Below are positions 33,818 through 42,767 of a stretch of DNA of 48,528 nucleotides, piece by piece. The stretch's first letter is position 1; each line of letters begins with the position of its first letter. The notes beneath the pieces were generated by a model. That model ran no database searches. It saw only the letters and a list, made by a program, of their open reading frames with translations, and was not told the DNA's origin. Origin of the DNA: Neobacillus mesonae (lineage in GTDB: Bacteria; Bacillota; Bacilli; Paenibacillales; Paenibacillaceae); assembly GCA_023715865.1 (NCBI GenBank), contig JAMBOW010000016.1, positions 1 through 48,528 of the forward strand, given 5' to 3'. Position numbers and translations under genes: made by a program.

Positions 33818-36045
33818 GGAATAACATCCTCCCAGACCTGTTTCAGAACCGCTACCGGTTCGTCCACAGCTGATGTGCCGTTCAACTCCAATTTAAGATT
33901 GCTGCCTGTTACTTGTCCGATCACTTGCACTGGAACGCCGCTGTTTCTCACGAACGCTTCCAGCTCCTCTGCTTGTGCTTTGTCTGCCGTCAGCAGAATA
34001 CGGGATTGACTCTCACTGAATAGAGCAATGTCGCCGCGAAGGTCAGTTGCAAAGTTAACACTTGCACCCACGCCGCCGCTAATGCAGCTTTCAGCCAGCG
34101 CTACTGCAAGCCCGCCTTCAGACAAGTCATGCGCGGACTGTACAAGGCCCTTTTGAATCGCGCCAAGCACGGCTTGCTGCAGCTTCTTCTCTACTTCAAG
34201 ATCAAGCTGAGGAGGACGACCTTCCGTCAAGCCGTGAACAGCGTATTGGAACTCGCTGCCGCCAAGCTCCCCTTTGGTATCTCCCAGAAGAAGGATGACA
34301 TCTCCTTCCTTCTTGAAGCCTTGTGTCGTAATGTGGTCTGTATCATGTACAAGCCCAACCATACCGACAACAGGCGTTGGGTAAATCGCGCCTTTGGCAT
34401 TTTCGTTGTACAAGCTTACGTTACCACCGATAACCGGTGTACCGAGCACGTTACAAGCCTCGGCCATGCCATCGACCGCTTTTTCCATCTGCCAGAAGAT
34501 GTCCGGCTTCTCCGGCGAACCAAAGTTCAGGTTATCTGTAATCGCGAGAGGCTCTGCTCCGGAGCAAACGATGTTGCGCGCCGCTTCACTGACAGCGATT
34601 TTCCCGCCCACTTCAGGGTCAAGATACACATAACGGCCATTGCAGTCCGTTGTCATCGCAAGACCTTTACGTGTACCGTGTACCGTCACGACAGCCGCAT
34701 CCGATCCCGGACGAACCGCAGTGCTGGTCCGCACCATATAGTCATATTGGTCATACACCCAAGCTTTGCTGGATACCGTCGGAGAAGACAACACTTTTTT
34801 CAAAGCTCCGGTCAGGTCCGACACTTCTTCATAACGCAGGGTGTCGATTTTTTCGTTTTCTATATAATAAGCTGGAACGGAAGACGGTTTGTTATATACT
34901 GGACATTCGTCAACCAGTGCGGTTACCGGCATGTCGCCGACCACTTCACCGTGATGGTACAGCTTCAGTCGTCCATCATCCGTTACTTTGCCGACTTTTG
35001 CACAGATAACGCCCCAACGCTCAAAAATTTCACGAGCCTGCGCTTCGTCCTTAGGCTCAACAACAAACAGCATGCGCTCTTGAGATTCGGAAAGCATCAT
35101 TTCGTATGGTGTCATGCCTTCTTCACGCTGAGGTACTTGATCCAGGTACAGCTCAAGTCCATTTCCTGCTTTACTTGCCATTTCCGCACTGGAGCATGTA
35201 AGACCCGCTGCACCCATATCTTGAATACCTAGCACGATGCCTGTATCGATCAGCTCAAGACACGATTCCATAACCAGCTTCTCCATAAACGGATCGCCGA
35301 CCTGTACCGCTGTACGATTGGATTCGGATTCTTCTGTAAGCTCCACCGAAGCAAAAGTAGCTCCGTGAATACCGTCACGTCCTGTCGGAGGTCCCACGTA
35401 AAATACCGGGTTACCTACCCCTTTAGCGACGCCGCGCTGAATTTTGTCATGATCAATAAGACCAACGCACATTGCGTTTACGAGCGGATTGCCGTCATAG
35501 CTCTCGTCAAACATCACTTCTCCGCCGACGGTCGGAATACCGATACAATTGCCGTAGCCCGCAATACCCGCTACAACGTGCTCGAACAAATATTTCACAC
35601 GATCGCTTTCCAGCTTTCCGAAACGCAAGGAATTAAGAGATGCAATCGGTCTTGCCCCCATTGAAAAAATGTCACGGATAATTCCGCCGACCCCTGTCGC
35701 TGCACCTTGGAAAGGCTCAACCGCGGATGGATGGTTATGACTTTCAATTTTGAATACAACTGCCTGATTATCACCGATATCGACAATCCCCGCACCTTCA
35801 CCAGGTCCCATCAGAACGCGTTCGCCTGTCGTAGGGAAGCGGCGCAGCAGCGGCTTGGAGTTCTTATAGGCGCAGTGCTCAGACCACATAACACTGAATA
35901 CGCCGATCTCTGTGTAGTTTGGCTGGCGTCCCATGAACGACACAATGAGATCATATTCACTGTCGGATACGCCCATTTGCTGATAAAGCTTGTGCTCCGC
36001 AATCTGTGCTGCGGTCGGTTCTTTAGCGGATACTTGCTGCGTCAT
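33802..36045 (-). CDS. purL: Phosphoribosylformylglycinamidine synthase subunit PurL
   Basis: This 747-residue small-type FGAM synthase subunit acts with PurS and PurQ to amidate FGAR using ATP. The motifs FKIESHNHPSAVEPFQGAATG (near 90), GVQDMGAAGL-like sequence (IQDMGAAGLTCSSAEM) and HDLSEGGLAVALAES are present. Its start lies inside the end of purQ and its end overlaps purF, so the three are translationally linked. TGGAGGGATC precedes the ATG. Confidence 0.97.
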   Translation of the reverse strand: MTQQVSAKEPTAAQIAEHKLYQQMGVSDSEYDLIVSFMGRQPNYTEIGVFSVMWSEHCAYKNSKPLLRRFPTTGERVLMGPGEGAGIVDIGDNQAVVFKIESHNHPSAVEPFQGAATGVGGIIRDIFSMGARPIASLNSLRFGKLESDRVKYLFEHVVAGIAGYGNCIGIPTVGGEVMFDESYDGNPLVNAMCVGLIDHDKIQRGVAKGVGNPVFYVGPPTGRDGIHGATFASVELTEESESNRTAVQVGDPFMEKLVMESCLELIDTGIVLGIQDMGAAGLTCSSAEMASKAGNGLELYLDQVPQREEGMTPYEMMLSESQERMLFVVEPKDEAQAREIFERWGVICAKVGKVTDDGRLKLYHHGEVVGDMPVTALVDECPVYNKPSSVPAYYIENEKIDTLRYEEVSDLTGALKKVLSSPTVSSKAWVYDQYDYMVRTSTAVRPGSDAAVVTVHGTRKGLAMTTDCNGRYVYLDPEVGGKIAVSEAARNIVCSGAEPLAITDNLNFGSPEKPDIFWQMEKAVDGMAEACNVLGTPVIGGNVSLYNENAKGAIYPTPVVGMVGLVHDTDHITTQGFKKEGDVILLLGDTKGELGGSEFQYAVHGLTEGRPPQLDLEVEKKLQQAVLGAIQKGLVQSAHDLSEGGLAVALAESCISGGVGASVNFATDLRGDIALFSESQSRILLTADKAQAEELEAFVRNSGVPVQVIGQVTGSNLKLELNGTSAVDEPVAVLKQVWEDVIPCQMK

Positions 36046-36712
36046 GCTGATCCCTCCAGGAGTTCAAAATCGAAGTAAACATGCGTTTGCCATCTGTCGT
36101 TCCAAGCACTTCATTAACGGCACGTTCCGGGTGAGGCATCATGCCCACCACGTTACCGCGCTCATTGCTGACACCAGCGATGTCATTCAGAGAGCCGTTC
36201 GGGTTATTTTTATAAGTAAAGACGATTTGATTGTTCGCTTTGAGCGTCTCAAGCGTCTCTTCATTACAATAGTAGTTGCCTTCCCCATGCGCGATCGGAA
36301 TGACAATCTCTTCTCCAAGCTCATACTCGCGTGTGAACGGCGTGTTGTTGTTCTCTACCTTCAGCACAGAGTCGTGACACACGAACTTCATGCCTGTGTT
36401 GCGCAGAAGCGCTCCAGGGAGAAGTCCTGCTTCCGTCAAGATTTGGAACCCGTTGCAGATCCCGATAATATATTTCCCTTGCTCAGCAGCCTTGGCTACT
36501 TCGTTCATCACTGGAGCAAAACGAGAAATTGCTCCGCATCTTAAATAGTCACCGTAAGAGAAACCCCCGGGAACAATGATACAGTCGTAAGCAGATAAAT
36601 CTGTTGCCGTATGCCATACATAATCCACGGGCTGTCCAACTGTTTCTTCTACTGCCTTAAAACAGTCAATATCGCAGTTGGATCCAGGAAACACGAGAAC
36701 TGCAAATTTCAT
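36023..36712 (-). CDS. purQ: Phosphoribosylformylglycinamidine synthase subunit PurQ
   Basis: This 229-residue class-I glutamine amidotransferase supplies ammonia to PurL. The catalytic triad is visible as C86 (GICNGFQ), H194 and E196 (MMPHPERA). It follows purS by 3 bp and overlaps purL by 23 bp. TGGAGG stands about 8 nt before the ATG. Confidence 0.97.
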   Translation of the reverse strand: MKFAVLVFPGSNCDIDCFKAVEETVGQPVDYVWHTATDLSAYDCIIVPGGFSYGDYLRCGAISRFAPVMNEVAKAAEQGKYIIGICNGFQILTEAGLLPGALLRNTGMKFVCHDSVLKVENNNTPFTREYELGEEIVIPIAHGEGNYYCNEETLETLKANNQIVFTYKNNPNGSLNDIAGVSNERGNVVGMMPHPERAVNEVLGTTDGKRMFTSILNSWRDQHDAASIR

Positions 36713-36715
36713 GAA

Positions 36716-36961
36716 TTAAACCTCCAATTCAAAGCGGTAGTCTTCAACAACCGTATTTGCGAGCAGCTTTTCACACATGACCTTAACGCGTTCTTCTGCT
36801 TCATTACGATCATTCGTATCCAGCGTCAGCTCGAGATATTTACCGATACGCACACTCTCCACTTCATTAAAGCCCATGGAATGCAGCGCGCCTTGCACGG
36901 CAACACCCTGTGGATCTAGCACGCTTTGTTTGATCGTAACGTACACTGTAGCTTTTATCAT
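36716..36961 (-). CDS. purS: Phosphoribosylformylglycinamidine synthase subunit PurS
   Basis: This 81-residue subunit bridges PurQ and PurL in the Gram-positive FGAM synthase complex. The typical segment LDPQGVAVQGALHSMGF (16-32) is present. AGGAGG stands about 11 nt before the ATG. It is separated from purC by 136 bp with no gene. Confidence 0.96.
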   Translation of the reverse strand: MIKATVYVTIKQSVLDPQGVAVQGALHSMGFNEVESVRIGKYLELTLDTNDRNEAEERVKVMCEKLLANTVVEDYRFELEV

Positions 36962-37097
36962 AATCGGAAGTTCCTCCTAAGGAATGTTTGGGATTTTTAT
37001 CAGAGCATAAATCAATGCGTAAACCTAAAAATCATCTTGAATTTCTAGCAGGACTATTATTAATGATGCTGATGATTGCTAATATAAAAGTTTTATA

Positions 37098-37970
37098 CTA
37101 TGAAGTAAGTCTGTTCAGAATATCCTTATAACGCTTGCTGGTCGCTTCAACCACCTGCTGCGGCAATGGATCCGGCTGGCTGTTTTTGTCCCAATCAGTA
37201 GAAGCCAGATATGTTCTTACCGGCTCTTTATCCATGCTGTCGATCTCGGTATCTAGTAGATAATTTTCTTTGGCCCAGAAGCGAGAAGCATCTGGCGTAA
37301 ATATCTCATCGATCAAAATAACTTTTCCATCTACCATCCCGAACTCGAATTTGCAGTCCGCTAAAATAATGCCCCGCTGTTCGCAGTAATCTCTCGCAAA
37401 CTCATACAGCTCAAGGCTCTTCGCTTCAAGCTCAAGGGCAAGCGCCTCTCCTACTGCGGTTTTCATCTGATCCATCGATATATCTTCATCATGGCCGACA
37501 TCGTTTTTGGCTGCCGGAGTAAAAATTGGCTTGTCCAGCTTTGAATTTTTGCGAAGCCCTTCCGGAAGCTTAATCCCGTTAACCGTACCGCTTGCTTGGT
37601 ATTGCCTCCATGCGCCGCCGGTAATGTATCCGCGAACCACACACTCAATATCAATGCGTTCTGCTTTTTTTGTCACCATGATGCGATCCCTTAATGCTTC
37701 CTTATCCAGAACAATGTCTCCCAGCTGATCGACATCTGTATGAACAACATGATTCGGCATCCATTCTTTGGTCTTGTCAAACCAGAAAGCGCTGAGCCTA
37801 TTCAGCACATTTCCTTTCTCCGGAACGGCCGGATCCAGCACATAATCAAATGCTGAAATCCGGTCTGTTACGACGATAAGAAAATGCTCGCCCAAATCGT
37901 ACAACTCTCTAACTTTGCCTTTGTATAACAGTGGTGCGTTAATTAGCTCTGCTGCAGTGGATAAAGCCAT
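37098..37970 (-). CDS. purC: SAICAR synthetase
   Basis: This 290-residue enzyme joins CAIR and aspartate with ATP. The N-terminal LLYKGKVRELYDLG (14-27), VTDRISAFDYVL, ECVVRGYITGGAW and DEIFTPDASRFW motifs are all present. The length is nearer to the longer Proteobacterial/yeast-like forms than to the roughly 240-residue B. subtilis PurC. The ribosome binding site is weak (GGAG at a 10-nt spacing). Confidence 0.96.
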   Translation of the reverse strand: MALSTAAELINAPLLYKGKVRELYDLGEHFLIVVTDRISAFDYVLDPAVPEKGNVLNRLSAFWFDKTKEWMPNHVVHTDVDQLGDIVLDKEALRDRIMVTKKAERIDIECVVRGYITGGAWRQYQASGTVNGIKLPEGLRKNSKLDKPIFTPAAKNDVGHDEDISMDQMKTAVGEALALELEAKSLELYEFARDYCEQRGIILADCKFEFGMVDGKVILIDEIFTPDASRFWAKENYLLDTEIDSMDKEPVRTYLASTDWDKNSQPDPLPQQVVEATSKRYKDILNRLTS

Positions 37971-38009
37971 CTCTTAATCACTCCACAATTTTATTTGATA
38001 AGCCTTGAA

Positions 38010-39305
38010 TTAGTTCAATCCGAGTTTGTCAAAAATCGTATCTACATGCTTCAGATGCCAAGCTGGATTAAATGCGTCCTCGATCTCCTCTTTGCTGAGC
38101 ACTTCGGTAATAGCCGGCGTAGCTTCCACGATGTCGCGGAATTGGCGCTGTGTTTCCCATGCCTCCATTGCACGAGGCTGAACTGTATCATAAGCTTGCT
38201 CACGGCTGAAGCCCTTATCGATCAGCTTCGTCATGATGCGTCCGGAGAACGGCACCCCGAAGGTACGGGACATGTTGCGCTTCATGTTCTCTGGGAACAC
38301 GGTCAAATTCTTGATGATGTTGCCAAAACGGTTCAGCATATAGTTCAGCAGCATCGTTGCATCCGGCAGGATAACACGTTCTGCAGAGGAGTGCGAAATG
38401 TCGCGCTCGTGCCAAAGCGTCACGTTCTCGTAAGCGGTCAGCATATGTCCACGGATGACGCGGGACAGGCCTGAAATATTTTCGCTGCCGATCGGATTGC
38501 GCTTGTGCGGCATAGCGGAGGAGCCTTTTTGACCTTTAGCAAACGCCTCTTCCACTTCACGGAATTCACTCTTCTGCAGGGCACGTACTTCTGTAGCGAA
38601 CTTGTCGAGCGATGTTGCAATGAGAGCAAGAGTCGCCATATATTCAGCATGACGGTCACGCTGCAGTGTTTGTGTCGAAATTGGCGCTGGTTTTGTTCCG
38701 AGTTTCTTGCATACGAATTCCTCTACAAACGGATCGATGTTCGCGTAGGTACCTACGGCGCCGGAGATTTTACCGTACTGCACATTGTCAGCAGCATGAT
38801 GGAAACGTTCCAGGTTACGCTTCATTTCTTCATGCCAGAGCGCCATTTTCAGACCAAAGGTAGTCGGCTCTGCATGTACACCGTGTGTACGTCCCATCAT
38901 TGGGGTGTGCTTGTACTCTATCGCTTTATCTTTCAGAATTTGAATGAAGTTCAAAATGTCCTTCTCCAAAATTTCATTAGCTTGACGAAGCAGATAGCCG
39001 TTCGCTGTATCCACCACATCTGTGGAAGTCAGACCGTAATGCACCCATTTGCGTTCTTCTCCAAGACTTTCAGAAACGGTACGGGTAAAGGCAATAACAT
39101 CGTGACGTGTCTCCTGCTCAATTTCGTAAATGCGGTCAATATCAAAGCTTGCCTTCTCGCGAAGGACAGCAGCGTCCTCTTTCGGAATAACACCCAGCTC
39201 TGCCCAAGCCTCGCATGCGCAGATTTCAACTTCCAGCCATGCTTTAAATTTATTCTCTTCCGTCCAAATCGCCCGCATCTCGGGTCTGCTATAACGTTCA
39301 ATCAT
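38010..39305 (-). CDS. purB: Adenylosuccinate lyase
   Basis: This 431-residue lyase of the fumarase/aspartase superfamily acts twice in purine synthesis (SAICAR and adenylosuccinate). The signature SSAMPHKRNPIGSE lies near residues 257-270, and the histidine motif TPMMGRTHGVHAEPT is near 134-148. The frame opens at 39323, but ATG 39305 has GGAGG about 11 nt upstream, overlaps the purK stop as ATGA and starts MIERYSRPEM like Bacillus PurB. Confidence 0.97.
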   Translation of the reverse strand: MIERYSRPEMRAIWTEENKFKAWLEVEICACEAWAELGVIPKEDAAVLREKASFDIDRIYEIEQETRHDVIAFTRTVSESLGEERKWVHYGLTSTDVVDTANGYLLRQANEILEKDILNFIQILKDKAIEYKHTPMMGRTHGVHAEPTTFGLKMALWHEEMKRNLERFHHAADNVQYGKISGAVGTYANIDPFVEEFVCKKLGTKPAPISTQTLQRDRHAEYMATLALIATSLDKFATEVRALQKSEFREVEEAFAKGQKGSSAMPHKRNPIGSENISGLSRVIRGHMLTAYENVTLWHERDISHSSAERVILPDATMLLNYMLNRFGNIIKNLTVFPENMKRNMSRTFGVPFSGRIMTKLIDKGFSREQAYDTVQPRAMEAWETQRQFRDIVEATPAITEVLSKEEIEDAFNPAWHLKHVDTIFDKLGLN

Positions 39306-40483
39306 TCGTGTTCGTTCCTCCATATGTTTGTTTTATCGATCCAATCCAGTGCATGCTGCACATCATGGCATAACAGATTAATATGTCCCATTTTCCGGCC
39401 AGTCTTAGATTCCGCTTTACCGTAGAGATGAAGTTTAGGAATAATGCCAAGCTCGTCTGCATCTGAATCCTTCTTAGCAAATCGGTTGGTAACTTCCTCC
39501 ATATGTTCTCCTAGGACATTGACCATCACAACAGGACTTAAAAGACAAGTATCAGCAAGCGACAGACCACAAATTGCTCTGACATGCTGTTCAAATTGGG
39601 ATGTGCTGCAGGCCTCCATTGTATAATGACCCGAGTTGTGAGGGCGAGGCGCAAGCTCATTAACGAACAGCTGACCATCCCGCGTCACGAACAACTCCAC
39701 TGCAAGGAGTCCCACAGCTTCCATCGATTCCGCAATTTTGGCCGCGAGCTGCTGGGCTTCCAACTGAAGCTCTGCAGAAACTCTGGCTGGCACGATCGAG
39801 GTATGCAGTATGTTATTCACATGCACATTTTCTGCCGGAGGAAATGTCTTTATTTCGCCTTGCGGGTTACGTGCAGCAATAACCGAGATTTCACAGGCAA
39901 AATGAACAAATTGCTCCAGCACAAGCTCGGTACCAAGACCTGCCAGCTCTTCATAAGCGGAAAGAGCTGTCTCTTTATCGCGAATCACACGCTGTCCTTT
40001 ACCATCATAACCGCCGGTGACCGTCTTAAGCACGCAAGGGACACCTAGCTCCTCGACAGCCTTCTTCATATGTTCAGCACTCGTTATTTCACGGTAAGGA
40101 GCAACCGGAACACCAGCTGCTTCAATTGCACGCTTCTCGCGAAGACGATGCTGGGTCGTATACAGGAGCTTGCTTCCTTGCGGAACATACGCTTCGCTTT
40201 CAAGCAAAGCTGCAACTTCTGCATCCACATTTTCAAACTCATAAGTAATAACATCACATTCATTTGCCAGTTGGCGAGCCGCTGTTTGATCACTGTAACC
40301 CGCCATGATCTGCTTGGCTACCTGTCCGCAGGGAGCATTCACGGCCGGATCGAGTGTAATGAAATTGTAGCCCATAGCTGTACCTGATAAAGTCATCATT
40401 CGTCCAAGCTGACCGCCTCCCAGTACTCCAATCGTTGCTCCAGGCGGAAAGACTTGTGTCTTCTGAATGTTCTGATTCATCAT
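39302..40483 (-). CDS. purK: N5-carboxyaminoimidazole ribonucleotide synthase
   Basis: This 393-residue ATP-grasp enzyme carboxylates AIR to N5-CAIR. Motifs: IGVLGGGQLGRMM (18-30), GYDGKGQRV in the ATP-grasp and ELAPRPHNSGHYT. It overlaps purE upstream (ATGA) and purB downstream (ATGA), so E, K and B are coupled. Confidence 0.97.
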   Translation of the reverse strand: MMNQNIQKTQVFPPGATIGVLGGGQLGRMMTLSGTAMGYNFITLDPAVNAPCGQVAKQIMAGYSDQTAARQLANECDVITYEFENVDAEVAALLESEAYVPQGSKLLYTTQHRLREKRAIEAAGVPVAPYREITSAEHMKKAVEELGVPCVLKTVTGGYDGKGQRVIRDKETALSAYEELAGLGTELVLEQFVHFACEISVIAARNPQGEIKTFPPAENVHVNNILHTSIVPARVSAELQLEAQQLAAKIAESMEAVGLLAVELFVTRDGQLFVNELAPRPHNSGHYTMEACSTSQFEQHVRAICGLSLADTCLLSPVVMVNVLGEHMEEVTNRFAKKDSDADELGIIPKLHLYGKAESKTGRKMGHINLLCHDVQHALDWIDKTNIWRNEHE

Positions 40484-40965
40484 AATGTATCACTGCTTTC
40501 CAATACTTCTTCGCGAATCCGATCTCTGCGTTCCTGCGCTCTTCTAGCAACATCAGCATCGAAGGCACCGATGATCTGTGCAGCAAGCAGTCCCGCATTG
40601 GTTGCTCCCGCTTTACCGATAGCTACCGTTGCTACAGGGATGCCGCCAGGCATCTGAACGATAGAGAGCAGGGAATCCAAACCGTTAAGCGCCTTGGACT
40701 GAACCGGAACACCAATAACCGGTACTAGCGTCTTGGAGGCTACCATTCCAGGCAGATGAGCCGCTCCTCCCGCACCGGCAATGATCACCTTAATTCCGCG
40801 TTCATACGCCTTTTCCGCAAATTCAAACATGAGATCCGGTGTGCGATGAGCTGAAACAACTTTTTTCTCATAAGCAATATCCAGCTCGTCCAGTACTTCA
40901 CAGGCATGACTCATCGTTTCCCAATCCGATTTACTCCCCATAATTACAGCTACTTGCACTGACAT
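40480..40965 (-). CDS. purE: N5-carboxyaminoimidazole ribonucleotide mutase
   Basis: This 161-residue class-I PurE converts N5-CAIR to CAIR. The MGSKSDWETM motif (9-18), VVSAHRTPD (about 41-49) and GAGGAAHLPGM are present. The ATG at 40965 is chosen over GTG 40974 because AAGGGAG then has an 8-nt spacing. It is the first gene of the operon, behind a leader of about 360 nt with a guanine aptamer. Confidence 0.97.
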   Translation of the reverse strand: MSVQVAVIMGSKSDWETMSHACEVLDELDIAYEKKVVSAHRTPDLMFEFAEKAYERGIKVIIAGAGGAAHLPGMVASKTLVPVIGVPVQSKALNGLDSLLSIVQMPGGIPVATVAIGKAGATNAGLLAAQIIGAFDADVARRAQERRDRIREEVLESSDTL

Positions 40966-41012
40966 GACATCCACTCCCTTGATTTAGATCCGCCGCGGCT
41001 CTTCTTCTGACG

Positions 41013-41060
41013 AAAAAAAACCGAAATCCACGAGTTTTGAAAATACTATACGGATTCCGG
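41013..41060 (-). terminator. Attenuator terminator in the pur leader
   Basis: On minus CCGGAATCC (41060-41052) pairs with GGATTTCGG (41029-41021) with one G-U pair, followed by eight T residues, about 50 bp before purE. It is the expression platform of the guanine riboswitch. Confidence 0.9.
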
Positions 41061-41183
41061 ACGATATGAAGATATCAGTAAGCAGCCATACGGACAAAGG
41101 AAACATGGATACAATCTAAAAGAAGACGGCACCAGCTAACTCTTTGCAGTCCGCATATTCCCGCTGCTTTAAGCAATAATATC

Positions 41184-41250
41184 CTCGTAGTCCGGAAATT
41201 AACGGTTTCCGGGTAGAAACTTCCGGGCCATATCCCCGGCTTTATACGAG
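41184..41250 (-). promoter_or_regulatory. Guanine riboswitch (purine aptamer)
   Basis: On minus all the core blocks appear in order: CTCGTATAA, GGATATGGC, GTTTCTACC, CCGTTAATTT and GGACTACGAG, with P1 CTCGTA/TACGAG closing. The C in GACTACG (position 74 of the aptamer numbering) indicates guanine rather than adenine specificity. Ligand binding would let the terminator form and switch the operon off. Confidence 0.95.
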
Positions 41251-41325
41251 CAAATTCTTTTTTATCTGCATTACAGCTCTAATTCATTTATTATACCTAT
41301 TCGATTCAATCTATTTACCTCTAAC

Positions 41326-41355
41326 AGTTTAACAATCCCCTACACCAGATGTCAA
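41326..41355 (-). promoter_or_regulatory. pur operon promoter
   Basis: On minus a perfect TTGACA (41355-41350), an 18-nt spacer and TAAACT (4 of 6) lie just downstream of the PurR boxes, as in B. subtilis. A second TATAAT without a clear -35 lies closer to the aptamer (around 41289-41294). Confidence 0.6.
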
Positions 41356-41359
41356 CTTA

Positions 41360-41372
41360 AAGACGAACATTT
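41360..41372 (+). promoter_or_regulatory. PurR box 1
   Basis: AAAGACGAACATT fits the PurBox AWWWCCGAACWWT except for two positions. It is inverted relative to box 2 with a 17-nt gap, the spacing reported for B. subtilis PurR control regions, and sits right upstream of the -35. Confidence 0.75.
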
Positions 41373-41389
41373 AAAACTTTACCATATTG

Positions 41390-41402
41390 AATGTTCGGAT
41401 AT
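41390..41402 (-). promoter_or_regulatory. PurR box 2
   Basis: On minus ATATCCGAACATT matches the PurBox consensus throughout. PurR bound to both boxes represses the operon, with PRPP as the inducer. Confidence 0.85.
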
Positions 41403-41415
41403 TAATAAAAAGTAA

Positions 41416-41466
41416 CCAAAAATAAAACCAGCAGCTTCCATCAAGAGCAGGAAAGTTACTGGTTTT
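41416..41466 (-). terminator. Terminator of the UspA gene
   Basis: On minus AAAACCAG and CTTTCC pair with GGAAG and CTGGTTTT with small bulges, followed by ATTTTTGG. It insulates the universal stress gene from the pur promoter. Confidence 0.8.
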
Positions 41467-41494
41467 GGGGTGAGTGATTAATTTAATTATTATT

Positions 41495-41929
41495 TTATTT
41501 AATGACAAGTACAGGTACTGCAGCTTCTTGCACGACCCGGTGACTCACGCTTCCCAGCACAAATTCCCGAATTCCGCTGAGCCCCCTGCTGCCAATTACA
41601 ATAAGATCTGAATTGTTCTGTATGGCATATTCAAGTATGACATCTACAGGAGAACCTTGAATGAGTTCAACCTTAGCGTCCAGCTGCTCATCTGCAAGTC
41701 GTTTCTTGAGTTCATCTATCGTCTCTTCAGCTAATTCATATACATCGCTGTTAACGGATGGCGGAATGGGCGCCAGCCCTTCTCCTATAAAAACGCGCGG
41801 AAAATCGTAAACATGAACAATATCCAGCTGCGTATTTTCAGATAATTTAGCTAACTCCACAGCCTTTTTCAGCGCTTTGTTTGCTAGCTCAGATCCGTCA
41901 TATGCAAGTATAATTTTGGAAAACGACAT
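41495..41929 (-). CDS. Universal stress protein, UspA family
   Basis: This 144-residue cytoplasmic protein has the ATP-binding type motif GSRGLSGIREFVLGSVS near the C-terminus (about 118-134) and the N-terminal ILAYDGS aspartate. ATG 41929 is chosen over 41941 because AAGGTGG lies 8 nt upstream. It stands alone with its own terminator and has no visible link to the purine genes. Confidence 0.9.
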   Translation of the reverse strand: MSFSKIILAYDGSELANKALKKAVELAKLSENTQLDIVHVYDFPRVFIGEGLAPIPPSVNSDVYELAEETIDELKKRLADEQLDAKVELIQGSPVDVILEYAIQNNSDLIVIGSRGLSGIREFVLGSVSHRVVQEAAVPVLVIK

Positions 41930-42014
41930 GAGAAACGCCACCTTTCTGTATGTACTTTATATTTAAACGATTAAGGATTCGTTTGAATCAGCCAGCATTT
42001 CAATGACAATGCCA

Positions 42015-42278
42015 TCAGCTTAGGAAATAACCATACAGTATGGCATTAATGAAGAGCAGTACCGGAATACCGATTGTAAAGCTGGCATGCTTTGTTTTAT
42101 GGCGCTTACGGTACATTGCGATTAAAATGCCCAGTGAACCGCCAATGGCAGCAAGCAAAAACAAAGTTTTTTCCGGAACTCGATCCCGTCTTTTTTGTGC
42201 TCTTCTTTTATCCTCTGACATGACAAGATAAGCTACAACATTAATAAAAATGAACCATAGAATGATTACAGTACGCAT
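42015..42278 (-). CDS. DUF1294 family membrane protein
   Basis: This 87-residue protein has three transmembrane helices (about 3-20, 38-54, 67-85). The conserved DUF1294 features RVPEKTL (33-39), GGSLG and MYRKRHKTKHASF (55-67) are present. The family has no proven role and is sometimes fused to cold-shock domains; here it stands alone. Confidence 0.88.
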   Translation of the reverse strand: MRTVIILWFIFINVVAYLVMSEDKRRAQKRRDRVPEKTLFLLAAIGGSLGILIAMYRKRHKTKHASFTIGIPVLLFINAILYGYFLS

Positions 42279-42493
42279 CCTGGCAGGCCCCCTCTCCTAG
42301 GGAATGCTTATCCCCATCCTCATTATAGCTTCTACATAAACCAAGTGACAACGAGGCTGGATGGAACGCAAATCAGACAGGAGAAAGATTTATTTACCAC
42401 GTAGAGGGAGGTTTCATCTCTGATCTGTATTTTATGTAAACCGCTGCCTTTCTATGCGGGTGATCATTCTTCTATGCACTCTAAGTTGTAATA

Positions 42494-42530
42494 CAAAAAA
42501 ACCAGATTCGTATCCGAAACTGGTTTTTTT
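42494..42530. terminator. Strong terminator, likely bidirectional
   Basis: AAAAAAACCAG pairs with CTGGTTTTTTT around a loop of about 14 nt. On minus it lies 30 bp past the stop of the 45-residue ORF, giving that ORF a complete transcription unit. Confidence 0.85.
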
Positions 42531-42559
42531 GCAGCCATGCTTAAGCCAATGGAAGCAGC

Positions 42560-42697
42560 TTAGGATTCCTGTTTTGGAATGCCGTTTAAGCTTGGCGGAT
42601 AGTGGGCAGCCTTGGCCGGACGAAGTGTTTTACTTTCCTCTAGCACACTAGACTTATTTTGCTGGTTTTTAATTTTCAGCGGTTTATGATAAGGCAT
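42560..42697 (-). CDS. Small basic ORF, 45 residues
   Basis: The translation begins MPYHKPLKIKNQQNKSSVLE and ends with a Pro-rich HYPPSLNGIPKQES tail. The ATG has GGGGGTGAG 6-7 nt upstream, and a strong terminator follows the stop. It is basic and low in hydrophobics, with no signal peptide. I do not recognise it. Small proteins of this look in Bacillales are often sporulation- or stress-linked, but nothing here proves that. Confidence 0.55.
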   Translation of the reverse strand: MPYHKPLKIKNQQNKSSVLEESKTLRPAKAAHYPPSLNGIPKQES

Positions 42698-42767
42698 GTG
42701 TCGCTCACCCCCTGCCACTTAGATTGTCAACTTTCAGGCAGCATTATGCGGGCGGCGTAGCACAAAA

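Noticed and set aside
34129..35232. 367-codon plus-strand frame antisense to purL
   Set aside because: It is a shadow of a highly conserved gene, with no ribosome binding site and a composition typical of antisense frames (rich in Arg, His, Cys).
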